NCBI RefSeq assembly: GCF_024586455.1
Contig: NW_026089623.1
Coordinates: 10,946,204 to 11,010,203, forward strand
From: Bactrocera neohumeralis
Taxonomy: Eukaryota > Arthropoda > Insecta > Diptera > Tephritidae
Length of the DNA stretch: 64,000 nucleotides
Direction of reading: 5' to 3'
Numbering within the stretch: position 1 is the stretch's first letter; every line of letters begins with the position of its first letter. The notes under the pieces are model-generated. The model ran no database searches, was not told where the DNA came from, and saw only the letters and a list, made by a program, of their open reading frames with translations. A program made the position numbers and the translations under genes. Shown one piece after another: positions 54,304-64,000 of the stretch.

Positions 54304-54384
54304 ATGGTCGATCAATACGACGGCCCATTCATGCCACATATCGTGGCACGATTGCCAATATCTAATTGTATGACAGATTTCTAA
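54304..54384 (+). CDS. Conserved 26-codon ORF between integrase and ORF3 (copy A)
   Basis: ATG to TAA, beginning MVDQYDGPFMPHIVA. Copy B has an ORF of exactly the same length at 63002-63082 with many of the same residues (MVD..D.PF.PH.VA). Each is followed, 32-38 bases on, by an AG acceptor-like site and the ATG of ORF3. It may be a short upstream ORF or the first exon of ORF3; function unknown. Confidence 0.45.
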   Translation: MVDQYDGPFMPHIVARLPISNCMTDF

Positions 54385-54413
54385 TTGACAATCTCATTTA
54401 TACATAGATCACC

Positions 54414-54979
54414 ATGGATGTAGATACACCATTCGCAACCACGCCAACAGCTCGGGCTACCAATGCGCCACGCACCGTGCCTACTCCAGCGCCCCGAACT
54501 GTGGTGGCAACAACGCCGGCAACCTGTACCGGCAACCGCGCCTGCAGCGGTCCTTCCATCCGCACCTCGTGGTGGCACTCGACCACCACCACACCCATCA
54601 CGGATTGCGGAGACCCATCTGTCGACGCCCACATCGCCTGCACCATTGTGGCATATTTAGGGGTATGCGACCCGTGCAACGGCAGCAAGTTGCCCAGGCC
54701 CACGGGCATTGCCATAACTGCCTGTCACATACCCATGGGACTGCAGCGTGTGAGTCACGAGGGCTGTGCCAAATATGCCACAGGCCGCATCACACGCTGC
54801 TACATCGCAGCGCGGAACGCGAAGTGAATCGGCCACCCATCCAATTCGCAGCTCGTGGCGCGCCCCAGCGAAGCGGAACCTCGTTGCGGCGTCGGCAGGC
54901 GGGACCACCACCTCGTCGGTCTACGGGGCTGAGCAGCGTTGTGGCAACGCTGCAACAGCTGCAGCGCCTTTTAGGCTAA
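54414..54979 (+). pseudogene. BEL copy A ORF3: second zinc-knuckle protein
   Basis: It starts MDVDTPFATTPTARATNAPR (54414), a Thr/Pro/Ala-rich segment. After frame changes, the frame of 54569-54979 holds three Cys/His knuckles: PICRRPHRLHHC, CHNCLSHTHGTAAC and CQICHRPHHTLLH, then a basic tail ending RSTGLSSVVATLQQLQRLLG. The knuckle order and spacing match Gag of the same element (49947-50140). A Cys of the first knuckle is replaced (RRPIC). It lies where some LTR elements carry env, but there is no signal or membrane segment. The continuity between the N-terminal part and the knuckles is broken in this copy. Confidence 0.7.
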
Positions 54980-54983
54980 ACAT

Positions 54984-55002
54984 TCGTTTAGGGGGGCCTG
55001 GA
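54984..55002 (+). promoter_or_regulatory. Polypurine-tract region (copy A)
   Basis: TTTAGGGGGGCCTGGA immediately upstream of the LTR's TGG, matching CTAGGGGGACCGGGA in copy B. This is the expected primer for second-strand synthesis. Confidence 0.65.
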
Positions 55003-55220
55003 TGGTTAAATGAGCTTCTGCGCCCCCTCTTAATATACCACATCTACACCCCACACATACACACTATATTCCACACGTCATCTTTCATCCCACACACACC
55101 ATATTCAACACGGCATCTTTCATCCCACACACACCAACTCATCATCATCTACGGTACAATTCAAATAAAAAAAAAAAATTATCTCTCAATTAAAGAATAA
55201 AAAACAAAATTTAATACTGG
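55003..55220 (+). mobile_element. 3' LTR of BEL copy A, truncated
   Basis: Begins TGGTTAAATGAG. It contains a 34-bp tandem repeat around CATCTTTCATCCCACACACA and is CA-rich like the start of the copy C LTR. It gives way to AT-rich sequence and then to copy B leader at about 55221 without a terminal CA or PBS. Confidence 0.7.
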
Positions 55221-55941
55221 CGGAAAATTTATTAAATATTTGTACAAGTCGTGTATAGTCACATATGTAAATACGCATTGTGCTTCAAAGTCCACTTTGG
55301 CATATATCCCACAATACCCCTTGGTTTTTGATCAAAAACAAGCAGGATTGTGTAAAACAAATCAAAGCGTAATACATATGTACATACATGCATATGTACA
55401 AAGTTCAGTGATCTCTAAAACGAGCTCTCATTAGCACATAATAAACAAAATAAAATAAAATAAAAAAAAAAACACTTATAGGTATACCCTATAAGACTTA
55501 CGGACATATATACAAAAATTTTTGCGGTGAACGAAAAATAATTTGGAAAATCAAAGCGAAATTAAATTGAATACTCGGAAAAACAACTCTTATTTAACTT
55601 AAAAGAGTTCTCGGTATACATAAGCATACAGCGATTAAAAGCGTTTTTGTTTATTAATTTAATTCAAAAGTCTTATTTACATAAAGAGTTCTCGTCCAAC
55701 CTTACATATACGAAATCCAACTTGGAATATAACAAGTCATTTCAGTATATTAAAAAACAAAAAAAAAAAAAATAAAATAAATAAATTACAGGTTTATCGA
55801 TTTTTTTCGTTCCAGCTCTACATAACAAAGAGTCTTTTTTGCGACATATTATACATACTTTGTGCGAAACCATTTACATATATACTTTCACTTACTTTAT
55901 TTAAGTTACTGAAACATTTTGTTATTCTATACATTTTTTAA
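55221..55941 (+). other. BEL copy B leader, 5'-truncated
   Basis: Matches the last about 790 bases of the copy A leader (from AATATTTGTACA). It has one AAGCAGGATTG hairpin module (55316-55350) and three CTCTT hairpins (55584-55610, 55666-55692, 55814-55834). Confidence 0.78.
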
Positions 55942-56017
55942 ATGAGCTCAGACTCAAAGGACTCCAAACCAAGCCAGTTACTAAAAGTCCCAAAGATGAC
56001 TTCTGACGAAAAAGATC
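55942..56017 (+). pseudogene. BEL copy B Gag, first 25 codons
   Basis: MSSDSKDSKPSQLLKVPKMT then SDEKDP, where foreign sequence starts. About 65 bases of Gag present in copies A and C are missing at the junction; Gag resumes at about 57736. Confidence 0.8.
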
Positions 56018-56188
56018 CCGACTATGACAATCAGTTCTACCTATAAAAAATCGTAAATGTGTGGCAGAGAGCATAACCGCCACTAATCAAATAATCTAGG
56101 TAACTATAATATCGTACCACGAGCATAATAAATTGATACGAGTATTTAAAAACAAAACAATGTGCACACTGTCAATCTCAGTATATAC

Positions 56189-56397
56189 AGCAGTGTTGTC
56201 CAACGTGACTGTGTGCACGTTATGCTTGTGTTGGTTATTCTAGCGTCAACTGATCGCAAAATTCTGCTTTGCTTGCCTACGAAGTTGAATACAGCAGCAC
56301 AATCGTGGTTTCACAGACACTTGTCGCGACATGTTGGTGTGAGGTGTCTGGCACTGTCCGTGCGCTATTGTGCGCATAGGCCGTGGACAACGCTGCT
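56189..56397. mobile_element. Small hAT-like MITE
   Basis: 209 bp between AGCAGTGTTGTCCA and its near-perfect reverse TGGACAACGCTGCT. No coding capacity. No sure target duplication. Confidence 0.6.
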
Positions 56398-57040
56398 CTA
56401 GAAAATAGGGTGTTGTGTAAGAGTTTTTTTGTTACTTTCATGTAATTAGGGTGTTGTGTTAGCATTTAAGCTACATATAAATTTTAAAGCTTAATGAGCA
56501 GCACTTTAATAGATATAATGTAATTTAAGTGATTGAGTTATTTAAGTGATTATTTTGAATTACTTTACATGTTTCTTAAATTTTATTGAGATGTTACTTG
56601 TTATGTAAGTTCTTTTTTTTTAACACGCTTCAAGAATTTCTTAAATTTTGCATGCAAAACGATACAGTCCTGGGCGGTAAACTTTCGTTTGACATGTACA
56701 AATTGATTAGCCGTTACAAAAGAGAATTAGGTGGAATTCGCTCAACCAACGCTAGTCAGGGGATTCCCTTGATATAGAGCTCGTCACTTGTGTTGTGGAT
56801 TGGGCAATTTCTTTTGTTTCCGACCGCATTTATTTCAATATTCTTTTACGTGAACGTGTGAAAGTTTAGTGCAAAGTGTTTGTTAATTATTAGATATTAA
56901 AAACAACAATTTTTGTATAAAACCGACTATTAAGATTCTTGAAGAAAATAAACAAGGTAAGTAAAGTATTTTTGCTATTATTTTCTAGTCATACCTACTT
57001 AAATACATATTTACAAAAATCGGAAGAATACAACATTTCG

Positions 57041-57667
57041 ATGGAACGACGAATTCGTCGCAAGAAACGCATGCCCGGTGAGTTAGCCACCGATACTGGA
57101 CTTACACTTAGAGCGGAACTTCAAAAGGACATGTTAGAATGTATTGACAGATTCAATATTGAACTCAAAACACGAGTAAAGTCCATTAAAGACGTAGCTT
57201 CATTGTTTGAAGTTGTGCAGTCAAAGACCTTGCTTTTGGCAAACACTGAACAGTTTAAATTTGCTATACCAAAATTTACTAACCTTTACGATGAAGTATC
57301 AGAAACAGAACTACTTTTAGAAATACCAAGATTGAGAAGACATTTAAAAGCGGCTAATATCACTGTCTCTAATTGGGTGACGCTGGACTATTTGAAATTC
57401 ATTGTGGAATGGAACTTTACAGCTTCTCTTCCGAATCTAACGGTCGCATTAAAGTTATTTATGACAATATGTGCATCAGTCGCTTCATGTGAGAGAAGTT
57501 TCAGCAAATTAAATTTAATTAAAAATTACTTGCGGTCTACAATGACTGAAACCAGATTAAACAATCTTGGTATTTTAACGATAGAACATGAAGCAACACA
57601 AAATATAAATTTTGAAGACGTGATTTCGGAGTTTGCAAGTGTCAAAGCTAGAAGGAAGAAATTTTAA
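57041..57667 (+). pseudogene. hAT transposase C-terminal fragment (ZMYM1-like)
   Basis: 208 codons from ATG 57041 (MERRIRRKKRMPGELATDTG) to TAA. The order FYDEV-like NLYDEVSETELLLEIPRLRR, LKFIVEWNFTASLPNLTVAL and ICASVASCERSFSKLNLIKN is the C-terminal half of the hAT family often annotated as zinc finger MYM-type protein 1-like, including the dimerisation motif SCERSFS. The BED finger and the catalytic residues upstream are absent. An intron-like GTAAGT..TTCTAG lies just 5' (about 56956-56987). A domesticated fragment is possible, but an old truncated copy is simpler. Confidence 0.75.
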
Positions 57668-57735
57668 TTTTTTCACATAATATACTAATATAATATTTGT
57701 AATACTCGTGTTCTAATAAAATGTAAATGATTATT

Positions 57736-59360
57736 CATATCATACTCTAAATTCATTTCTGAGAGTGATTGTCTAATAAAATATTGCAATCGATTTGCTT
57801 CTTCGCCGATTCAAGAAAATTCTGAATCGGCGCTAGAAATAAAAGGCCAAACAATTGAAAATTTTTGACACGTCTCCAGACTGCATATGACGCAATTGTA
57901 GATACTGACGATGCAGATCTACCGGAAAACTTTAAATCTTCTGCTTACGCCAAATTTGAAAACTGCTTAGACCAGTATGAAGACACAAAAATTATGATCG
58001 CAGATCAGCTAAAATTAATTAAAGCAGTTGCACCTACTCCACCTCCGAGAGTAGAGCTGCAACAAATTCAAAATCAAGAGGCAAGTTCGGGTATCCACCT
58101 TAAGGTGCCCGCATGCGACACGGAAATTTTCCATGGTGGTTATGAACAATGGCCGTCCTTCCGGGACATGTTCACAGCTGTTTACATAAACCATCCGAAA
58201 TTATCAAATGCTCAAAAGTTGTATCACCTCAGATACAAAACAAAAGGTCAAGCAGGCGTCATCGTAAAACAGTTCGCATTAAATGACGACAATTTCCATA
58301 TGGCTTGGGAAGCTTTGAGATCAAGGTACGAAAACGAACTAATAATGGTAGATAAGCAAATAACGATATTGATGAACTTGCCCAAAATTCAAAAGGAAAC
58401 AAGTGAAGAATATATGAAACTTCAATCCACTGTTTCCAACTGTTTCTCGGTTTTAGCCACACAAAACATTCCCACAGACAATTGGGACCCAATTCTGGTA
58501 AACATATGCACCACCGCATTATCAGAAAAATCGTTATTGCTATGGGAACAATCTCTCTCATCAAGAAAAAAATGCCCCAAGTGGCAGCAAATGCAAGATT
58601 TCCTAACTACCCAGTATGAAATCGCAGAAAGAGTTGATAAAAAGATAATTAAACAATAGAGCTTCCAAAGATCCCAAGCCAGTAGCAACAACAATTCAAA
58701 TAGAAGTTTCTTCAAAAATCAAACGTTCACATCTGAACAATACAAACAAACGTCATGCGATCTGTGCACAGGGGGACATAAATTGAAATCTTGCGAGAAA
58801 TTTAAGAAATTAAACATAGTTGACCGAAACAATTTCGTAAAGTCAAAAAGACTTTGCACAAACTGCTTATCACATGCACACATGCTTAAAGATTGTGAAA
58901 GCAAATTTAATTGCGTTTATTGCCATAAACGACATCATTCGATGTTACACATTACCAATTTTTCCAGCTCACCCCAAACAGCGCAAACATAAAAAGGGCA
59001 ACAGGTTTAGTTGCAACAACAAATTCAGAAAACAGCCAAGAAGCACCATGCTGCTCAAAGGCGTTAAAAACCCAAACGCTACATAGCGAAAACAACAGTA
59101 GAGTACTACTACCTACAGCAGTCGTCTCCATCGAACACCGAGGAGAGCTGTTTAAACTCAGAGCCCTAATAGACCAAGGATCACAACGATCTTTCATAGC
59201 GTCTCGGGCACAAAACAGGCTACAGTTGCCAACAAAACTGGCCAATTTTGAAATCACGGGAATGGGCGGAAGAGTTGTTCAAAACTCAAATAAAATCTGC
59301 CCCATTACCCTCTTTTCTCCCAAAGCGGATAAGCGCATACAAGCAGAAGCTATTGTCTAA
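57736..59360 (+). pseudogene. BEL copy B: Gag (rest) and protease
   Basis: Resumes at ISYSKFISESDCLIKY. A base is missing at TTTTTGACACG (about 57867), then the frame is open from 57868 to 58659 (EIFHGGYEQWPSFRDMFTAV). A TAG stop at 58657-58659 precedes the zinc knuckles CDLCTGGHKLKSC, CTNCLSHAHMLKDC and CVYCHKRHHSMLH (58755-58950). An extra base at about 58990 gives another stop. The protease motif LRALIDQGSQRSFIA is at about 59158-59200. A TAA at 59358-59360 interrupts the next part. Clearly a pseudogene. Confidence 0.88.
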
Positions 59361-61860
59361 CCGCAATTAACAAACATGCTTCCAAGCTATCATATAAATA
59401 GCAAGCATTGGCAAAAGGTTTCACACCTTAAGTTAGCAGACCCCAACTGCAACACTCCCGCTCAAATAGATCTTCTATTAGGCAGCGATCTCATACCACA
59501 GATAATACTCGAAGGTATTGAGAAAATTACAAAAACACTTCTGGCGCAAAATACCATTTTCGGATGGGTCCTAAGTGGACTAGTTGCGGAACCAGTTGCC
59601 ACGATGACAACTCAAGTTGAGGAAATCTCCAACGAATACCTCAATTCGCAATTAAGAAAATTTTGGGAGTTAGAAGAACTCCCCCCTGAAGATCGATATT
59701 GTGAGAATTTTTACAAAACCACAACTACTTGATCGGATGATGGCCGGTACGTCGTACGACTACCACTAAAGCCAGAATTTCCCCGCACACTCGCCTTAGG
59801 TCATTCCCACACCTCTGCTATCAAACAGTTTTTAAGTATGGAAAAAAACCTACTTAAAAAAGGCGAACTGAAACCAGAATATGATAGAGTCGTAGAAGAA
59901 TACCTCCATTTAAACCATATGGAGGAAGTCAGCGCTGGCGAAAAAATCATACAAAGTAAATACTACTCATTTTACTTGCCACATCATGCAGTAGTAAAGC
60001 CAGATAAAAAAACAACTAAAGTAAGAGTTGTCTTCAATGCCCCGAAAACCACTAGTTCGGGGAATTCCTTAACTCCAACCAGCCTTAATGCTACTTATTT
60101 TAAACTGGCGTATATTCAAATACGTATTCAACGGGGACGTCGAGAAAATGTATAGACAAATAGTCGTACATAAAGACGATCAAGATTTTCAAAGAATTAT
60201 TTTCAGAAAATCCCCCACCAGTCCACTACGCGACTTTAAGTTAAAAACAGTTACCTTTGGCGTCAACTGCGCCCCATACTTAGCCATTCGGACACTGCAC
60301 GAATTGGCAGAAAACACCAAGTCAGAACTCCCTCTGGCAACCCAGGTGTTAAAAACGCAAACGTATGTTGACGACATTTTGTCTGGAAGTCACAGTCTTC
60401 CACAAGCATACGAATCCTTATCACAGGTTATAAGAGCCCTTAAAACCGCAGGGTTTCCATTAAAAAAGATTACGGCAAATTACCCAAATATATTAAAAAA
60501 CATACCAAAAGAAAATTTGTTGGACACTAATTTCCTTGTTTTCGAAAAGGAAAGTACAACAAAAACTCTGGGCATCCAATGGAATGCGATATCGGACCAG
60601 TTCTCATACACAACTGAGTCCATATCCGCTTTATCCGCCATTACAAAACGCCAAATTCTCTCCTCTGTGGCAAAACTTTTCGACCCCGCAGGATGGCTAT
60701 CGCCAATTATGATACAAGCCAAAATCCTGATACAAGAATTATGGCTAGATGGGACCGACTGGGACGAACAAGTAAAACCACTTCGTTTAGAAAAGTGGCC
60801 ACAGTTCACTAGCAATCTAAACGATATCTCACAGATACAAATCCCACGGTGGGTAAACTATTCCCCCGAACACAAAGTCGAATTACACGGCTTCTGTGAC
60901 GCCTCTGAGAAGGCATACTGTGCCACTTTATATGTGCGCACACAAAGCGATAACGCGACCACAAGCCACTTATTAGTAGCTAAAGCTAAGGTGGCTCCTC
61001 TAAAAACGCTAAGTCTACCTCGACTTGAGCTCTGTGGCGCCCTTCTACTCGCAAAATTGGTTTCCATGGTGCAGACCCACTTAAACATGAAGAAATACAG
61101 ATTGCATCTCTGGTCCGATTCTGAAATCGTTCTAGCCTGGTTGGAAAAACCACCACACGCATGGAAAACGTACATTTCTAATCGTGCGTCACAAATACTT
61201 GACCTAGTGGGGTCAGCCACTTGGCGACACGTAGCCAGTGCTGACAATCCTGCCGATTTAGGTACAAGAGGGTGCAAGCCGCTGCACCTTGCCACCACCA
61301 CCCTCTGGTGGAATGGTCCCCGATGGTTAACAGAATCTCCCGATTCTTGGCCAAAATCGCCCATGCGCAATATAATTGCCCCAGAAAGTCGAAAAATCGA
61401 CTGCTTTCACGCAACATTGGATGATAATGACATCCTTGAGCGATTTTCATCGTTCCCTCGTGCCCTTCGAGTTATCGCCTACATGCTAAAATTCGTAGAG
61501 CGACTCAAAAATAAAATTAAGGGAATTCACCCAGAAGCTAACCAATGCGATACGTTAACGCACCTAGAACTCCAAAAGGCAAAGGTCGCACTAATCGCAT
61601 CCACTCAAATGCGCTACTTCAGCCGCGATATCTCATTACTAAGAGAATCAAAACCCATTGATAAAAGGAGTTCAATCTTGGTTCTTAACCCATTCTTGGA
61701 CACGAAAGGTCTGCTTGGTGCCAATGGTAGGCGTGCTAACTCAAGCCTGACGTATAACGAACGCCACCCTCTAATTATAGCAGAGAAATCCCAACTTGCC
61801 ACATTACTCCTCAACTATATCCACTTACTCATGCTTCACGCTGAACATCGCCTAATGCAG
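59361..61860 (+). pseudogene. BEL copy B: RT and RNase H
   Basis: Protease end (59376-59732) stops at a TGA where copy A has AGA. RT begins near 59838; a deletion of about 30 bases near 60070 breaks the frame, after which 60088-61953 is open. Motifs: NGDVEKMYRQIVVHKDDQDF, FGVNCAPYLAIRTL, YVDD (60364-60375), HGFCDASEKAYCATLYVR and SADNPADLGTRG. It includes the RNase H/integrase linker that is deleted in copy A (KNKIKGIHPEANQCDTLTHL). Confidence 0.88.
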
Positions 61861-62860
61861 CATATAGTCCGTCAAGAGTTCCACCGGAACGCTGCAACTT
61901 CGCTCTGCCTTTCACAGTTACAGGTGTCGACTTTGCTGGGCCTTTTCAGATAAAGGCGTCCATGCTAAGGTCCCCCACCTTAATGAAAGGTTATGTGGCT
62001 GTCTTTGTCTGTTTTACGACAAAAGCAGTGCACCTAGAGCTGTGTACGAATCTGACAAAGGAGGCTTTTCTCGCGGCATTCGCGCGCTTCGTCGGACGAC
62101 GCGGCTTCCCATCAAAACTGATGAGCGATAATGGTAAGACCTTCATTGGAGCCCAAAGAGCCACTGAAAAGGAGTTTGTGGATTTTATCAAACAAGTCTC
62201 ACCAGAGATTGTACAAAGGTATGCTCCCCAAGGTATTAACTGGCAATTTATCCCCCCAAGCGCTCCTCACATGGGTGGTTTATGGGAATCAGCAGTAAAG
62301 AGCTTTAAATCCCACTTCAAAAAAGTAGCTGGAAACTACAAATTTAATTATGAACAGTTCACCACACTGTTAGTGAGAATTGAAGCCGTTCTCAATTCAC
62401 GGCCACTCACAACCCTCTCGCAAGATCCCTCTGACTTCACAGCCCTAACACCAGGGCATTTTCTCAAAGGAGCACCCATTCTGGCCACACCTGAGCCAGG
62501 CGTGGGGTCGCTATCCTTATTAAATCAATGGGAGAGAATAAAAATTCTCCATCACGATTTTAGCCGCCGATGGAAGGAAGAATATATATAGGACCTTCAT
62601 AAAAGGTACAGGTGGAAGAGTCCAGAAAAGGCACCAAAGCTTGGAGATTGTGTCATCATCCATGATGAGTGTCTGCCCCCTACCGAATGGCGGCTTGGAC
62701 GCATAGAGAACCTACACTACGGTTCTGACGGTCATGTGCAAGTTGTTGATCTCCGCACTCAAAGCGGTATGTTAACACGACCGCTCGTGAAACTATGTTT
62801 TCTGCCATATAGTAACGAAATCGCATATAATGAGAAAACTGTCGATAATTAATAATAATC
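61861..62860 (+). pseudogene. BEL copy B: integrase, zinc domain deleted
   Basis: After HRLMQHIVRQEF about 120 bases are missing compared with copy A, removing the second half of the HHCC zinc domain and shifting the frame. The DDE core is open from 61962: LMSDNGKTFIGAQRATEKEF and GGLWESAVKSFKSHFKKVAG. A TAG at 62589-62591 stops it. The C-terminal domain WRLGRIENLHYGSDGHVQVV follows in the same frame. Inactive. Confidence 0.87.
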
Positions 62861-63001
62861 AAATAGTTAATCGATAATCCCGCAAACAAAATTAAAATCA
62901 AATCGTTAATCGATAATCCCGCAAACAAAATTAAAATCAAATAAATAATCGATGAACCCGCAGATAAACCCTAATCGAAACTACTAATGAATCTAACCGC
63001 A

Positions 63002-63082
63002 ATGGTCGATCTACATGACGACCCATTCTTGCCACATACCGTGGCACAATCGCCATATAAATTGCATGCAGCACATTTGTAA
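63002..63082 (+). CDS. Conserved 26-codon ORF between integrase and ORF3 (copy B)
   Basis: ATG to TAA, MVDLHDDPFLPHTVAQSPYK and six more residues. Same length and position as 54304-54384. It is followed by TTTATACAG, a good acceptor, 5 bases before the ORF3 ATG. Confidence 0.45.
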   Translation: MVDLHDDPFLPHTVAQSPYKLHAAHL

Positions 63083-63110
63083 TTATTATAACTTCTTTAT
63101 ACAGATCAAT

Positions 63111-63709
63111 ATGGATGGGGATATGCCCAGCGTGCCAACGCCAACAGTGAGGTCCACCGTTACTGCGCCACGCCCTGGGGCAGCTTCAGCGCCACGAAGC
63201 CCAGCGGCAAGGCCTCCTGCAACCGCTCCTCGTAGTGGTACGCGACCGCTACCACCCCCTCAACACCAGCCGCGGAGCCTCCGCGCAATCGATGTCCCCT
63301 GTGTCGGCGCTCTCATCGGCTACAACATTGCAGCATTTTCCGTGGCATGCAGCCCTTACAACGCCAGAAGGTTGCTCTGGCTCACGGACACTGCCTGAAT
63401 TGTTTGGCGACGGCACACCACACACGGGAGTGTACGTCAGTCACCCTCTGCCAACTGTGCAACCGGGCACACCATACTATGCTGCATCGTGCCCCAAAAC
63501 GGGCCGTTATGCGCCAACGCTCCGCGGGCAGATCGCAGCAGACGAGTCGTCCGGGTCGGCAAAGGAGACTAATAGCCCCTTCTCCAACCATATCGAGGCG
63601 AAATGAGGTATCATCACGGCGTCGACAGCCTCGGTCGTCCTACCCCCGCTCCACTGGCCTCAGCAGTGTTGTTGCCACGCTGCAGCAACTACAGCGACTA
63701 CTAGGCTAA
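63111..63709 (+). pseudogene. BEL copy B ORF3: second zinc-knuckle protein
   Basis: ATG 63111: MDGDMPSVPTPTVRSTVTAP and a long Pro/Ala/Arg-rich stretch to about 63290. In the frame ending at 63709 the knuckles are complete: CPLCRRSHRLQHC (63290 on), CLNCLATAHHTREC and CQLCNRAHHTMLH, then a basic region and the same tail RSTGLSSVVATLQQLQRLLG as copy A. The N-terminal frame and the knuckle frame differ, so the protein is broken in this copy too, or the two parts are joined by splicing or frameshifting. The stop is 23 bases before the LTR. Confidence 0.7.
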
Positions 63710-63715
63710 TATTCG

Positions 63716-63731
63716 CCTAGGGGGACCGGGA
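63716..63731 (+). promoter_or_regulatory. Polypurine tract (copy B)
   Basis: CCTAGGGGGACCGGGA directly before the LTR's TGG. Confidence 0.7.
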
Positions 63732-64000
63732 TGGCTAGATGAGTTAGCGCCCCCCCTCTCAACACACGTCCCTGGACGATAACTCATGACATCAACACGA
63801 TCCACACATGAAGACCACACACGAATACATCACATATGAAGACAAAGCAAATGGCATGACAAAGCCACTCAGCAGCCCTTAAAAATATCAGCAGTAACGA
63901 GCAACGGCTTTTTTTTTTGCGATTCCCGTTCGTGGCGACAAGACATTTTTTTCTCCCGCGGTCTACAAGTGTGAAGCGAGTGACGACAGCAACGTTTTTT
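63732..64000 (+). mobile_element. 3' LTR of BEL copy B, cut by the window end
   Basis: Begins TGGCTAGATGAGTTAGC, identical over 17 bases to the start of copy C's LTR, then diverges. CA-rich, with CACACATGAAGACC and CATATGAAGAC strings also found in the C LTR. Its end is beyond the window. Confidence 0.8.

Larger units (their letters stand above)
56018..57735 (+). mobile_element. 1.7-kb insertion in BEL copy B Gag (hAT-derived sequence)
   Basis: Foreign block between the two Gag parts. It includes a small TIR element (56189-56397), a short open stretch at 56620-56776 that I do not recognise, and a hAT transposase C-terminal ORF (57041-57667). No clean terminal repeats or duplication bound the whole block, and Gag bases are lost, so it did not arise by one simple transposition. 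Confidence 0.6.

Noticed and set aside
54381..54911. Minus-strand ORFs opposite ORF3
   Set aside because: GC-rich shadow frames; the plus strand has recognisable zinc knuckles and a conserved C-terminal tail.
54414..54979. ORF3 as an envelope gene, as in some BEL/Pao and gypsy elements
   Set aside because: No signal peptide, no membrane segment, and the Cys/His pattern is Gag-like, so an entry role is not supported.

Overview
This window is eukaryotic DNA from a higher fly, most likely a tephritid fruit fly; the species call is an inference from the host gene and the retroelement families. It is almost wholly transposable elements. Genes carry GT..AG introns, there are no operons, and one 100-N assembly gap sits at 1963-2062. 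The only clear host gene is thioredoxin (Trx-2-like): an exon at 12995-13141 with the WCGPC active site and a terminal exon at 21799-21948, separated by an 8.7-kb intron packed with LINE and mariner debris. Its short first coding exon was not found.

1-12.7 kb: a jockey-like LINE on the minus strand is split by a minus-strand BEL/Pao retrotransposon (copy C). Copy C has a 438-bp LTR (TG..CA), a primer-binding site complementary to the tRNA-Tyr 3' end, a ~2-kb untranslated leader, and a 5-bp target duplication (GATAG). Most of its body is hidden in the N gap, and a Tc1 element sits in its leader. Further jockey, RTE-like and copia fragments follow. 13.1-21.8 kb is the thioredoxin intron.

23.7-46 kb is a DNA-transposon zone: several PIF/Harbinger elements, each with a transposase and a Myb/SANT-like gene in convergent orientation, nested in and around three Helitron copies. 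There are also a piggyBac remnant, a hAT derivative and MITEs. One stack is six to seven insertions deep: Helitron > Harbinger > unidentified > MITE > Harbinger > hAT > Helitron. The Harbinger at 26534-29138 has clean ends, a target duplication, and reading frames for both genes that I read as intact across introns.

46-64 kb: two head-to-tail BEL/Pao copies on the plus strand (A about 46.3-55.2 kb, B 55.2 kb to the window end), both with frameshifts. Each shows leader, Gag with a triple zinc knuckle, protease, RT/RNase H and integrase. Both then carry a conserved 26-codon ORF and a further ORF that repeats the Gag zinc-knuckle triplet downstream of integrase. The leaders of A, B and C share repeated hairpin modules whose stems covary. 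These leader structures and the post-integrase ORF are the least explained parts of the window.
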